Source of the DNA: an uncultured Lachnospiraceae bacterium
Lineage (GTDB): Bacteria; Bacillota; Clostridia; Lachnospirales; Lachnospiraceae
Length of the DNA: 53,648 bases
Assembly: GCA_902489645.1 (NCBI GenBank)
Contig: CABUAW010000011.1
Span: 1 to 53,648, forward strand
Direction: 5' to 3'
The position numbers and the translations under genes are program-made. Under the pieces are notes generated by a model. It did no database searches and was not told where the DNA came from. It saw only the letters and a list, made by a program, of their open reading frames with translations. Below are positions 16,351 to 23,153 of this stretch, piece after piece. Positions within the stretch are counted from its first letter, which is position 1, and each line of letters starts with the position of its first letter.

Positions 16351-16633
16351 AATGAAGAAATGACACAGTTATGGAGTCTGTTGTAGATGATAATACAATG
16401 GAAACGATTTGGTTTTAGCTATACATGGCTGGTCTTTTTCTTCATAGTATCATCGGGTTTAGAATGGTTTTGTTTTGCAGAAAAGAAATGTAATGGATGA
16501 AAAAATGTTTTTTGATGGCCAGAATTATCCATAAACATATAATCTGATTTGGGATTTGATAGATATAAAAAACAAAGAGGATATTTTTTGAAGATACGTT
16601 ATTGGATTTTGGGCTGAATCAGTCAAATGTATT
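16351..16633. other. Intergenic stretch after the CRISPR array
   Basis: About 280 AT-rich bases with no supportable gene, repeat unit or promoter. A weak AGCTA/TGGCT hairpin followed by TTTTT near 16420-16440 might end the array transcript; this is a poor candidate. Confidence 0.5.
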
Positions 16634-16634
16634 G

Positions 16635-16680
16635 AAAACGCGCCGCACTGGAGAACTATCCGGAAGCGACGCGCTTTTTT
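16635..16680. terminator. Hairpin terminator, probably bidirectional, facing the acetyltransferase gene
   Basis: CGCG, then CGC, pair with GCG, then CGCG, across one mismatch; an inner GGA/TCC stem extends the hairpin. It is flanked by AAAA on the left and TTTTTT on the right, so it can stop transcription in both directions. It lies just past the end of the minus-strand gene. Confidence 0.8.
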
Positions 16681-16683
16681 ATT

Positions 16684-17337
16684 TTATTTCAGCCATTTTT
16701 CGTAATTGTCGGCGATTTCCTGGACGGTATTAATGAGCAGGGAGGTGTGGTATCCGTCGGATACGATGTGTTGAACATAGACGGAGAAGGGCAGGAGAAT
16801 TTCGCCGTTTTGCTCAAAATATTTACCGCACAGGATTATTGGAAAAAGGAGCGGGGACGTCATCGGTGTGTCATAGCACTGGGATGTGTAAGAAAGCCAG
16901 GGTACACAGGAGATTGGCGTAAAATTATCCGGTTTGTCTGGCTTTGTTTTTACGCCCTTGACATCTTTCCATGTTTCCATATCCTGAATACAGGTTTTAT
17001 AAAAGACAGAAAAGTCCTTATGATATTCGGACCAGATATCGGAAAAAGTGTGGTCGTCTTCGTGGAATATCGTATAAGACGGGTGGCATTGGTCCCAGTA
17101 GCCCAGACGGTGTTCGCTGTCATGGGCCATCCGCATTTCTTTAATCTGATTGACGGCCGTAGATACCACGTAGAGATATACGGGATAAAAACGAAGCCCA
17201 CGCCCTTTGATTTCCTTTAAAAGTCTGGTGATTTTAATATTTGCGTTTAATGTATAGCTGGTATGAACCATGGTTTGATAGTATTTATAATGTTCGCGGC
17301 GTTCCCATGTCTCCATGTCAATTAAATGAAAAGCCAT
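16684..17337 (-). CDS. Chloramphenicol acetyltransferase-like protein (CatA family)
   Basis: This 217-residue protein has normal length for classical CAT, a trimeric cytosolic enzyme that moves acetyl from acetyl-CoA to the 3-hydroxyl of chloramphenicol. The active-site strand reads VQHIVSDGYH, against the usual HHAVCDGFH. The catalytic histidine, the Asp and the second His are kept, while the first His is Gln. VPWLSYTS matches the transition-state-binding serine region. It has its own promoter and a hairpin terminator, and no mobile element is visible beside it. It may be a chromosomal CAT-like acetyltransferase with another natural substrate; drug resistance cannot be read from the sequence. 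A good GGGAGGG ribosome site precedes the ATG. Confidence 0.85.
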   Translation of the reverse strand: MAFHLIDMETWERREHYKYYQTMVHTSYTLNANIKITRLLKEIKGRGLRFYPVYLYVVSTAVNQIKEMRMAHDSEHRLGYWDQCHPSYTIFHEDDHTFSDIWSEYHKDFSVFYKTCIQDMETWKDVKGVKTKPDKPDNFTPISCVPWLSYTSQCYDTPMTSPLLFPIILCGKYFEQNGEILLPFSVYVQHIVSDGYHTSLLINTVQEIADNYEKWLK

Positions 17338-17381
17338 AAAATTCCCTCCCGGTTGTGTATGGATTGAAAAGTATTAAAATT

Positions 17382-17410
17382 ATTATAGAGAATCCGAAAG
17401 AAAATAACAA
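17382..17410 (-). promoter_or_regulatory. Promoter of the CAT-like gene
   Basis: Read on the minus strand: TTGTTA (17410-17405), a 17-base spacer, and TATAAT (17387-17382), about 45 bases before the start codon. Confidence 0.75.
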
Positions 17411-17429
17411 GAGATTTATCGGTGAATTA

Positions 17430-17458
17430 TTTACAATGATTTCACAAACAGCTATAAT
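17430..17458 (+). promoter_or_regulatory. Promoter of the ModE-like gene
   Basis: TTTACA (17430-17435), a 17-base spacer and TATAAT (17453-17458), 32 bases before the ATG. Together with the minus-strand promoter it forms a divergent promoter region of about 150 bases. Confidence 0.78.
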
Positions 17459-17490
17459 CTTAGTAAATAACAGAGAAAGGGCGGAGGACT

Positions 17491-17877
17491 ATGGCATTCA
17501 CAAATAAGGAGATTCGGCCGTGTGATACCGGGAAAACGGAAATTAAACTTACTTACCGGCTCACGCTGCGTCTTTTTCTCCGGGAGAAAAGTTTCGGCCC
17601 GGGTCCGATGCGGCTTCTGGAAGGTGTGAAAAGAACCGGCTCACTCCAGAAAGCGGCGGCGGAGATGGGGATGGCTTATTCAAAGGCATGGAAATTAATG
17701 CGCGGCCTGGAGGAAGAGTGGGGATTTCCTTTGTTAATTCGTCAGGCCGGAGGTTCCAACGGGGGCGGTTCTTCGCTGACGGATGAAGCGGAAGAATTAT
17801 TGACAAGGTATGAAGCCATGCTGAGAGAAATTCATCAGGCGGCCCAAGCGGCGTTTATAAAATACTTTCCTGAGTAA
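17491..17877 (+). CDS. ModE-like molybdenum transcriptional regulator, DNA-binding domain only
   Basis: This 128-residue protein carries the LysR-like winged helix-turn-helix of ModE: LRLFLREKSFGPGPMRLLEGVKRTGSLQKAAAEMGMAYSKAWKL at about 27-70 (quoted here as the region running from LRLFLREK to AYSKAWKL), with the wing near LIRQAGGSNGGGSSLT. E. coli ModE has two further TOBE/MOP domains that bind molybdate and make it repress modABC. They are missing here, which is common outside proteobacteria, so how metal is sensed is unclear. The gene directly precedes modABC, and a ModE-like palindrome lies in the modA promoter. A good ribosome site (AAAGGGCGGAGG) precedes the ATG. Confidence 0.9.
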   Translation: MAFTNKEIRPCDTGKTEIKLTYRLTLRLFLREKSFGPGPMRLLEGVKRTGSLQKAAAEMGMAYSKAWKLMRGLEEEWGFPLLIRQAGGSNGGGSSLTDEAEELLTRYEAMLREIHQAAQAAFIKYFPE

Positions 17878-17894
17878 GTCGGAAAGTATTTTTT
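17861..17894 (+). terminator. Terminator overlapping the end of the ModE-like gene
   Basis: AATACTTTCC (17861-17870) pairs with GGAAAGTATT (17881-17890) around a 10-base loop that contains the stop codon, followed by Ts to 17894. The last two Ts are also the first bases of the modA -35 box. Confidence 0.85.
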
Positions 17895-17925
17895 GACATA
17901 GCGTTATTCTCATGATAGAATAACG
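17893..17925 (+). promoter_or_regulatory. modA promoter with overlapping ModE-type operator
   Basis: The promoter is TTGACA (17893-17898), a 17-base spacer and TAGAAT (17916-17921). A perfect inverted repeat, CGTTATTCT (17902-17910) - 6 bases - AGAATAACG (17917-17925), covers the spacer and the -10. Its outer CGTTAT/ATAACG arms and six-base gap follow the E. coli ModE site (CGTTATATA/TATATAACG type). Binding there would block RNA polymerase. The match to ModE is inferred from pattern and gene context. Confidence 0.82.
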
Positions 17926-17958
17926 ATAATGTATGATAAATAAGGAGACAGATATGAG

Positions 17959-18867
17959 ATGAAAAAAGGAATTGCATTATTTTTAATGGCGGCCATGACC
18001 CTTGGTCTGCTGTCTGGCTGCGGAAGTTCCGCAAAAGATTCGGAGGAAGCGGAAACAAATGCCGCAGAAACTACGGCGGAAACAGGAACGGCTGCGGAGA
18101 CGTCGGCGGAGAGCGGAAGCGCGGATGAAAGCGAATTGGTTGTATTTGCTGCCGCGTCTTTGACAGAAACATTGACTGAGCTTGGCGACGCTTATATGGA
18201 GGAGCATCCCGGCGTTCATATCGTGTTTAATTTTGACTCTTCGGGAACATTGAAAACACAGATTCAGGAAGGTGCGGAATGTGATATTTTCATTTCGGCT
18301 GGACAGCTTCAGATGAATCAGTTGGATATCAGTGCCGACCCGGAGGTGAATACGGAAGAACTGGATTTTGTACAGGAAGATACACGTTTTAATATTCTCG
18401 AAAATAAGGTAGCGCTCGTTGTACCGGATGGCAATCCGGCCGGTATAGAATCTTATGAAGATTTAAAAGAAAAGCTTGAAAGCAATTCCATTTTGATGGC
18501 TATGGGAAATGGCGATGTTCCTGTCGGACAGTATACACAGAAGATACTCGAATACTTCGGGCTTTCGGAAGAGGATTTGGCGGCGGCCGGCTGTATTACC
18601 TACGGCTCTAATGTCAAAGAGGTGACGACCCAGGTTTCGGAAGCGGCAGTAGATTGTGGAATTATCTATGCAACGGACGCTTTTTCTGCTAAACTTACAG
18701 TAGTGGATACTGCGGATGCCGAAATGTGCGGTCAGGTCATTTATCCGGCAGCAGTTTTGAAGGTTTCTGAGAATCCGGAGGAGGCGCAGGCCTTTTTGGA
18801 TTATTTGACCGGAGACGCTGCGGATGCTGTTTTTGAAGGAGTTGGATTTACTCCAATCGAAAACTGA
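17959..18867 (+). CDS. modA: Molybdate ABC transporter, substrate-binding lipoprotein
   Basis: This 302-residue extracellular lipoprotein delivers molybdate (perhaps tungstate) to ModBC. The signal peptide ends in the lipobox LLSGC, with the acylated cysteine near residue 21. A Glu/Ala/Thr-rich linker follows to about residue 53. The binding fold then starts with ELVVFAAASLTETLTEL and has FNFDSSGTLKTQI and CDIFISAGQLQMNQL, typical of ModA. A GGAGA ribosome site stands 12 bases before the ATG. A two-codon frame, ATGAGATGA, precedes and overlaps the start. A hairpin separates it from modB, so binding protein is likely made in excess. Confidence 0.95.
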   Translation: MKKGIALFLMAAMTLGLLSGCGSSAKDSEEAETNAAETTAETGTAAETSAESGSADESELVVFAAASLTETLTELGDAYMEEHPGVHIVFNFDSSGTLKTQIQEGAECDIFISAGQLQMNQLDISADPEVNTEELDFVQEDTRFNILENKVALVVPDGNPAGIESYEDLKEKLESNSILMAMGNGDVPVGQYTQKILEYFGLSEEDLAAAGCITYGSNVKEVTTQVSEAAVDCGIIYATDAFSAKLTVVDTADAEMCGQVIYPAAVLKVSENPEEAQAFLDYLTGDAADAVFEGVGFTPIEN

Positions 18868-18881
18868 ATTTAAAATGAATG

Positions 18882-18915
18882 TACAGGCGGGCAGTATTGT
18901 CCGCCTGTATTTATG
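18882..18915 (+). terminator. Hairpin between modA and modB (partial terminator)
   Basis: TACAGGCGG (18882-18890) pairs perfectly with CCGCCTGTA (18901-18909); the following run is only TTTATGT. This looks like a partial terminator or mRNA 3-prime-end protector that would lower modBC relative to modA. Confidence 0.72.
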
Positions 18916-18942
18916 TGATATAATTCGGGGAGGTGTAGGCCA

Positions 18943-19602
18943 GTGGATTGGTTTCCTTTGTGGAATTCATTGCGCATTGCGGGTATCAGCACGGTTCTGA
19001 TATTTTTTATTGGTATTTTTTCGGCTTATTACATTTCAAAGGCTCCGCGTCTTGTCAAAGGCGTACTGGATGTGATTCTGACATTGCCTCTGGTTTTGCC
19101 GCCGACGGTGGTGGGGTATCTTTTACTGCGTGTACTGGGACCAAAGCGTATTATCGGCGCCTGGTTTTTGGAAGTATTTCACCTGAGACTGACGATGACC
19201 TGGTGGTCCGCCATCTTTGCAACTTCGGTGGTTATTTTTCCGCTGATGTACCGGACGGCCCGGGGGGCTTTTGAAGCCTTCGATGAAACGCTGGCCTATT
19301 CGGGAAAGTCAATCGGGCTGTCAAATACCTATATATTCTGGCATATTCGTATGCCGGTATGCCGCCAGGGAATTATAGCCGGTACAGTGCTTTCCTTTGC
19401 CAGAGCATTGGGGGAATACGGAGCGACGAATATGATTTCCGGTTATACACCCGGAAGGACGGCCACGATTTCCACGACCGTCTATCAGCTTTGGCGGACA
19501 AATGACGACGCTTTGGCTTTTCGATGGGTTCTGGTAAATCTTTCCATTTCTTTTGTGGTGCTTCTGGCGGTAAATATGCTGGAAAAGAAAAGAGGTGTGT
19601 AA
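18943..19602 (+). CDS. modB: Molybdate ABC transporter, permease
   Basis: This 219-residue membrane protein has five or six hydrophobic segments, the first at about 10-30. It carries the ABC permease coupling loop FARALGEYGATNMISGYTPG, whose EYGA motif contacts ModC, and PLVLPPTVVGYLLL, which is typical of ModB. It forms the homodimeric channel for molybdate. The start is GTG, after GGGGAGG. The stop overlaps the modC start by one base (TAATG). Confidence 0.95.
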   Translation: MDWFPLWNSLRIAGISTVLIFFIGIFSAYYISKAPRLVKGVLDVILTLPLVLPPTVVGYLLLRVLGPKRIIGAWFLEVFHLRLTMTWWSAIFATSVVIFPLMYRTARGAFEAFDETLAYSGKSIGLSNTYIFWHIRMPVCRQGIIAGTVLSFARALGEYGATNMISGYTPGRTATISTTVYQLWRTNDDALAFRWVLVNLSISFVVLLAVNMLEKKRGV

Positions 19603-20678
19603 TGTCTCTGTTTGTTGATATCGAAAAAAAGCTTGGAAATTTTCAGTTAAAAGTCTCCTTTGAGGCGGAAAATGAGACGCTGGCCCTTCTGGGAGCCTCC
19701 GGCTGCGGAAAAAGTATGACGCTTAAATGTATTGCGGGAATTGAAAAGCCGGACCGGGGGCGGATTGTACTGGATGACGTTGTGTTATTTGATTCAGACA
19801 GGCGGATAAATCTGTCTGTTCAGGAGAGAAGAACGGGTCTGGTTTTTCAAAACTATGCCCTATTTCCGAATATGACAGTCATGCAGAATGTGGCGGCCGG
19901 GGCAAAAAGAGAGAAAAATCCGGCGAAACGGGAAAAGCTGGTTCGGGAGTTTATAGATAATTTTGGACTGACTTCGGAGGCAGAAAAGTATCCTTCCGAG
20001 CTTTCGGGGGGACAGCAGCAGCGGACGGCTCTGGCCAGGGCTCTGGTTTCGGCGCCAAATATCCTGCTGTTGGACGAACCTTTTTCGGCGCTGGACAGCC
20101 ATTTGTGGTTCCAATTAGAACAGGAAGTGCATCAGACAATACGGACCTTTGGAAAAACTGTTTTGCTTGTATCCCATGACAGAGACGAGGTTTACCGGAT
20201 GGCCGATAAGGTGGCCGTTATGTATGGCGGCCATGTGGAAGCTGTGGGAGAAAAAAGAGAAGTCTTTGCTTCGCCGGTGACAAAAAACGGCGCCGTTTTG
20301 ACCGGATGTAAAAATATATCGAAGATAAAGATACTGGATGAGAATCATTTCATCGCTTTGGACTGGGGGCTGGAGCTTTATGTTCCGAAAATCCCGAAGG
20401 ATGCATCCTATGCCGGGATTCGTATGCACGATATACAGGCGGGCGAGGGAGAAAATCATTTCCGGTGCGTTGTGGAGGAAATTGTGGAAAATCCTTTTTC
20501 CTATACGCTTTGGCTGCGTCCGGCGGAAGGCGGAGAAAAAACCTTCGGATGGGAGATAGACAAAAAATTGTGGGAATACTGCTGGCCAAAAACGGGAAAT
20601 GACCATCCGCAGGCTTTTGAAAAATCAGTGGTGGATATATGGATTCCATCGGAGGAAATTTTGTTGTTGAAGGGATAG
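19602..20678 (+). CDS. modC: Molybdate ABC transporter, ATP-binding protein
   Basis: This 358-residue cytosolic ATPase drives the ModB channel. Walker A is GASGCGKS (about 32-39), the Q-loop is LVFQNYALFPNMTV, the signature is LSGGQQQR (about 128), Walker B is ILLLDEPFSALD, and the H-loop is LVSHD. The last 120 residues form an accessory domain of the type that in ModC proteins binds molybdate and feeds back on transport; here the fold is not obvious from sequence. The start is the ATG overlapping the modB stop; longer versions of the frame run back into modB. The next gene begins four bases later. Confidence 0.95.
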   Translation: MSLFVDIEKKLGNFQLKVSFEAENETLALLGASGCGKSMTLKCIAGIEKPDRGRIVLDDVVLFDSDRRINLSVQERRTGLVFQNYALFPNMTVMQNVAAGAKREKNPAKREKLVREFIDNFGLTSEAEKYPSELSGGQQQRTALARALVSAPNILLLDEPFSALDSHLWFQLEQEVHQTIRTFGKTVLLVSHDRDEVYRMADKVAVMYGGHVEAVGEKREVFASPVTKNGAVLTGCKNISKIKILDENHFIALDWGLELYVPKIPKDASYAGIRMHDIQAGEGENHFRCVVEEIVENPFSYTLWLRPAEGGEKTFGWEIDKKLWEYCWPKTGNDHPQAFEKSVVDIWIPSEEILLLKG

Positions 20679-20681
20679 ATT

Positions 20682-21698
20682 ATGAAGAAAATAAACGTAG
20701 AAAATGCGATTGGTATGGCGCTTTGCCATGATATTACGGCAATGAGAGACGGATTTAAAGGCGCGGCCTTTAAGCGCGGACATGTTATCCGGGAAGAAGA
20801 TATACCGAAGCTTCTGGACCTGGGGAAACGTCAGGTTTTTATCTGGGAAGAAAATGCGGGTGAAATTCATGAGGAGGACGCGGCTCACCGTATGGCCGCC
20901 ATGGCTCAGGTGGAAGGCGCCCATTATACGGAGGTATCTGAGGGAAAGGTACTTTTGATGGCGGATACCCGGGGAATGTTTCGGGTAGACCGGGAGCTTT
21001 TGGAAAAAATAAACCGAATCGGAGATTTGACAATTTCAACGCTGCCGGACCATTATCCCGTAGAGGCGGGAGCAAGACTGGCATCCATGCGGATTGTTCC
21101 GCTGGTTACGAAGGAAGAACAGATAATACGGGCGGAAGAATTGTGCAGAGACCGGAAGCTTTTTAGGCTTCGCCCATATGAGCCGTTAAAAACCGGAGTT
21201 GTCATTACCGGTTCCGAGGTTTACAGTGGACGGATTAAAGATAAATTTGAGCCGGTAGTACGGGAAAAACTGAAACAATATCCGGGCGAAATTTTAGGCG
21301 TAACGATTTGTGATGATGATGTGGATATGATTGGGGAGGCGGCCCGAAAATATTTGGCCCAGGGAGCGGATTTCCTTATTTTTACCGGGGGTATGTCCGT
21401 AGACCCGGATGATATTACACCGACAGCCATCCGCAGACTTGGCGCGGACATTATCACCCATGGAGTGCCGTCCCAGCCGGGAAATATGACGTTGGTGGCC
21501 TATCTGGACAATGTGGCGATTCTCGGAATTCCCGGAGCGGCAATCAGTATGCCGACCACCATGTTTGACGTATTATTACCGCAGGTGTTCACGAAAGACA
21601 AGCTGACAAAAGATGATTTGGTTCGATTGGGAGACGGCGGTCTTTGCCAGCTCTGCAAGCCGTGTCATTTCCCAAATTGTACCTTTGGAAGATATTAG
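20682..21698 (+). CDS. MoeA-like molybdopterin-binding protein with C-terminal four-cysteine tail
   Basis: This 338-residue protein has the MPT-binding (MoCF) domain in its second half: KTGVVITGSEVYSGRIKD, then FLIFTGGMSVDPDDITPTAI and a late ILGIPGAAISMPTTMFD. In MoeA this fold inserts molybdate into adenylylated molybdopterin. The N-terminal half (about 1-160) is shorter and different from E. coli MoeA. The last 17 residues contain Cys322, Cys325, Cys328 and Cys333 (C-x2-C-x2-C-x4-C), a pattern suited to a zinc or Fe-S centre and absent from ordinary MoeA. The gene starts four bases after modC and ends just before moaA. Role in metal insertion or cofactor hand-over is inferred. Confidence 0.82.
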   Translation: MKKINVENAIGMALCHDITAMRDGFKGAAFKRGHVIREEDIPKLLDLGKRQVFIWEENAGEIHEEDAAHRMAAMAQVEGAHYTEVSEGKVLLMADTRGMFRVDRELLEKINRIGDLTISTLPDHYPVEAGARLASMRIVPLVTKEEQIIRAEELCRDRKLFRLRPYEPLKTGVVITGSEVYSGRIKDKFEPVVREKLKQYPGEILGVTICDDDVDMIGEAARKYLAQGADFLIFTGGMSVDPDDITPTAIRRLGADIITHGVPSQPGNMTLVAYLDNVAILGIPGAAISMPTTMFDVLLPQVFTKDKLTKDDLVRLGDGGLCQLCKPCHFPNCTFGRY

Positions 21699-21699
21699 T

Positions 21700-22653
21700 A
21701 TGCTTGATAAATATGGAAGAAATATAGATTATCTGCGATTATCGGTGACGGATTTATGCAATCTGAGATGCCGGTATTGTATGCCGGAGACGGGCGTCTG
21801 TAAGCTGGCTCATGAGGATATGCTGACCGAGGACGAAATGATTCGGGCTGTAAAGGCGGCTTCTTCTCTCGGAATCCGGAAGGTGCGGATTACCGGCGGT
21901 GAGCCGCTTGTGAAAAAAAACATACTTTCCATTTGCCGTCGGGTATCTGAGGTCCCCGGTATCCGGGAGGTTGCCCTGACAACCAACGGCCTTGGGCTTC
22001 CCGGGATGGCCCGGGCGCTTCGTGAGGCCGGGGTGCGGAGATTAAATATCAGTCTGGATACATTGAATCCGGAAAAATATAAATATATGACCCGGATGGG
22101 GGAGTTTGAGAAAGCCTGGGAGGGATTTCTCTCGGCGTTGGATGCGAGGTTTGAAAAAATCAAAATAAATACGGTTTTGCTCGGCGGATTTAATGAGGAT
22201 GAAGTGGTTTCTCTGGCGGAGCTTACAAAAACATATCCGGTGGACGTCCGGTTTATCGAATGGATGCCGATGTATGACGGCGGTGATTTTAACGCCGCGT
22301 CCATGGTTTCGGGACGACAGATTCTTTCAAAGCTTGAAGGCATCTTTCCTGTGGAACCGGACGGCGGTGTCGCGAAACTGTACCGTTTGCCGGAGGCCCT
22401 TGGAAATATCGGTTTAATTACGCCGGTCAGCAATCATTTTTGCGGTGAGTGCAGCCGAATCCGGTTGTCTGCCGATGGAAGGCTGAAACCGTGCCTTCAC
22501 AGCCGGGAGGAACTGTCGGTGAAGGGCCTTGACGACGCCGGTATGCGGGAACAATTTAAAAATGCAATCTTGTCAAAACCGTTTGGCCATGCGGGGCTTT
22601 CTGCGGAAAAACGGAGCATGGCGGGACGGCTGATGAATCAAATCGGAGGGTGA
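21700..22653 (+). CDS. moaA: GTP 3',8-cyclase MoaA
   Basis: This 317-residue radical-SAM enzyme converts GTP to 3',8-cyclo-GTP, the first step of molybdenum cofactor synthesis. The N-terminal iron-sulfur site is CNLRCRYCMP, followed by the SAM-binding VRITGGEPL. The C-terminal cluster site is CGECSRIRLS plus KPCLH, which binds GTP. The start is the ATG one base after the previous stop, with GGAAG as a modest ribosome site; upstream extension would only read through the preceding gene. It is slightly shorter than the usual 325-330 residues, because the end after residue 300 lacks the typical GG tail peptide except for a terminal QIGG. Confidence 0.96.
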   Translation: MLDKYGRNIDYLRLSVTDLCNLRCRYCMPETGVCKLAHEDMLTEDEMIRAVKAASSLGIRKVRITGGEPLVKKNILSICRRVSEVPGIREVALTTNGLGLPGMARALREAGVRRLNISLDTLNPEKYKYMTRMGEFEKAWEGFLSALDARFEKIKINTVLLGGFNEDEVVSLAELTKTYPVDVRFIEWMPMYDGGDFNAASMVSGRQILSKLEGIFPVEPDGGVAKLYRLPEALGNIGLITPVSNHFCGECSRIRLSADGRLKPCLHSREELSVKGLDDAGMREQFKNAILSKPFGHAGLSAEKRSMAGRLMNQIGG

Positions 22654-22661
22654 AAAACAGG

Positions 22662-23153
22662 ATGAATGATTTTACACATTTTAATGACCAGGGGCGGGCC
22701 AAAATGGTAAATGTGGGTGAAAAAGCCGTATCCCACAGGACGGCCGTGGCGGCGGCCTGTGTCCGGGTAAATGCGGAGACGTTTCGTCTGATTCAGACCG
22801 GCGGCGTGAAAAAAGGCGATGTATTGACGGTGGCGCAAATTGCAGGTATTATGGGAGCCAAGAAAACTTCCGATTTGATTCCGATGTGCCATCCGATACC
22901 CGTTCAGGGAATTGATTTGTCCCTTCGGCCGGATGCGGCGAATTGCAGAATAGAAATTATTGCCTCAGTGAGCTGCGACGGAAAGACGGGCGTGGAAATG
23001 GAGGCTTTAACGGCGGTTTCTGTGGCGGCGCTGACCGTGTATGACATGTGTAAGTCCGTGCAGAAGGATATAGAAATCACGGATATCCGTCTTTTGGAGA
23101 AAACCGGCGGTGTTCATGGAGATTTTCACAGGGAGGAAAAGAAAAATGAATGA
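22662..23153 (+). CDS. moaC: Cyclic pyranopterin monophosphate synthase MoaC
   Basis: This 163-residue enzyme turns 3',8-cyclo-GTP into cyclic pyranopterin monophosphate. The conserved KKTSDLIPMCHPIP and the active-site segment GVEMEALTAVSVAALTVYDM with a following lysine-rich stretch (CKSVQKD) are intact. The ATG at 22662 is preceded at 11 bases by CGGAGGG; a GTG at 22650 has no spacing to that site and is less likely. It overlaps the next gene by eight bases. With moaA it covers both steps from GTP to the pterin intermediate. Confidence 0.96.
   Translation: MNDFTHFNDQGRAKMVNVGEKAVSHRTAVAAACVRVNAETFRLIQTGGVKKGDVLTVAQIAGIMGAKKTSDLIPMCHPIPVQGIDLSLRPDAANCRIEIIASVSCDGKTGVEMEALTAVSVAALTVYDMCKSVQKDIEITDIRLLEKTGGVHGDFHREEKKNE

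Noticed and set aside
16747..17220. A 157-codon plus-strand frame opposite the acetyltransferase
   Set aside because: The minus-strand protein has CAT active-site motifs, a promoter and a ribosome site; the plus frame has none.
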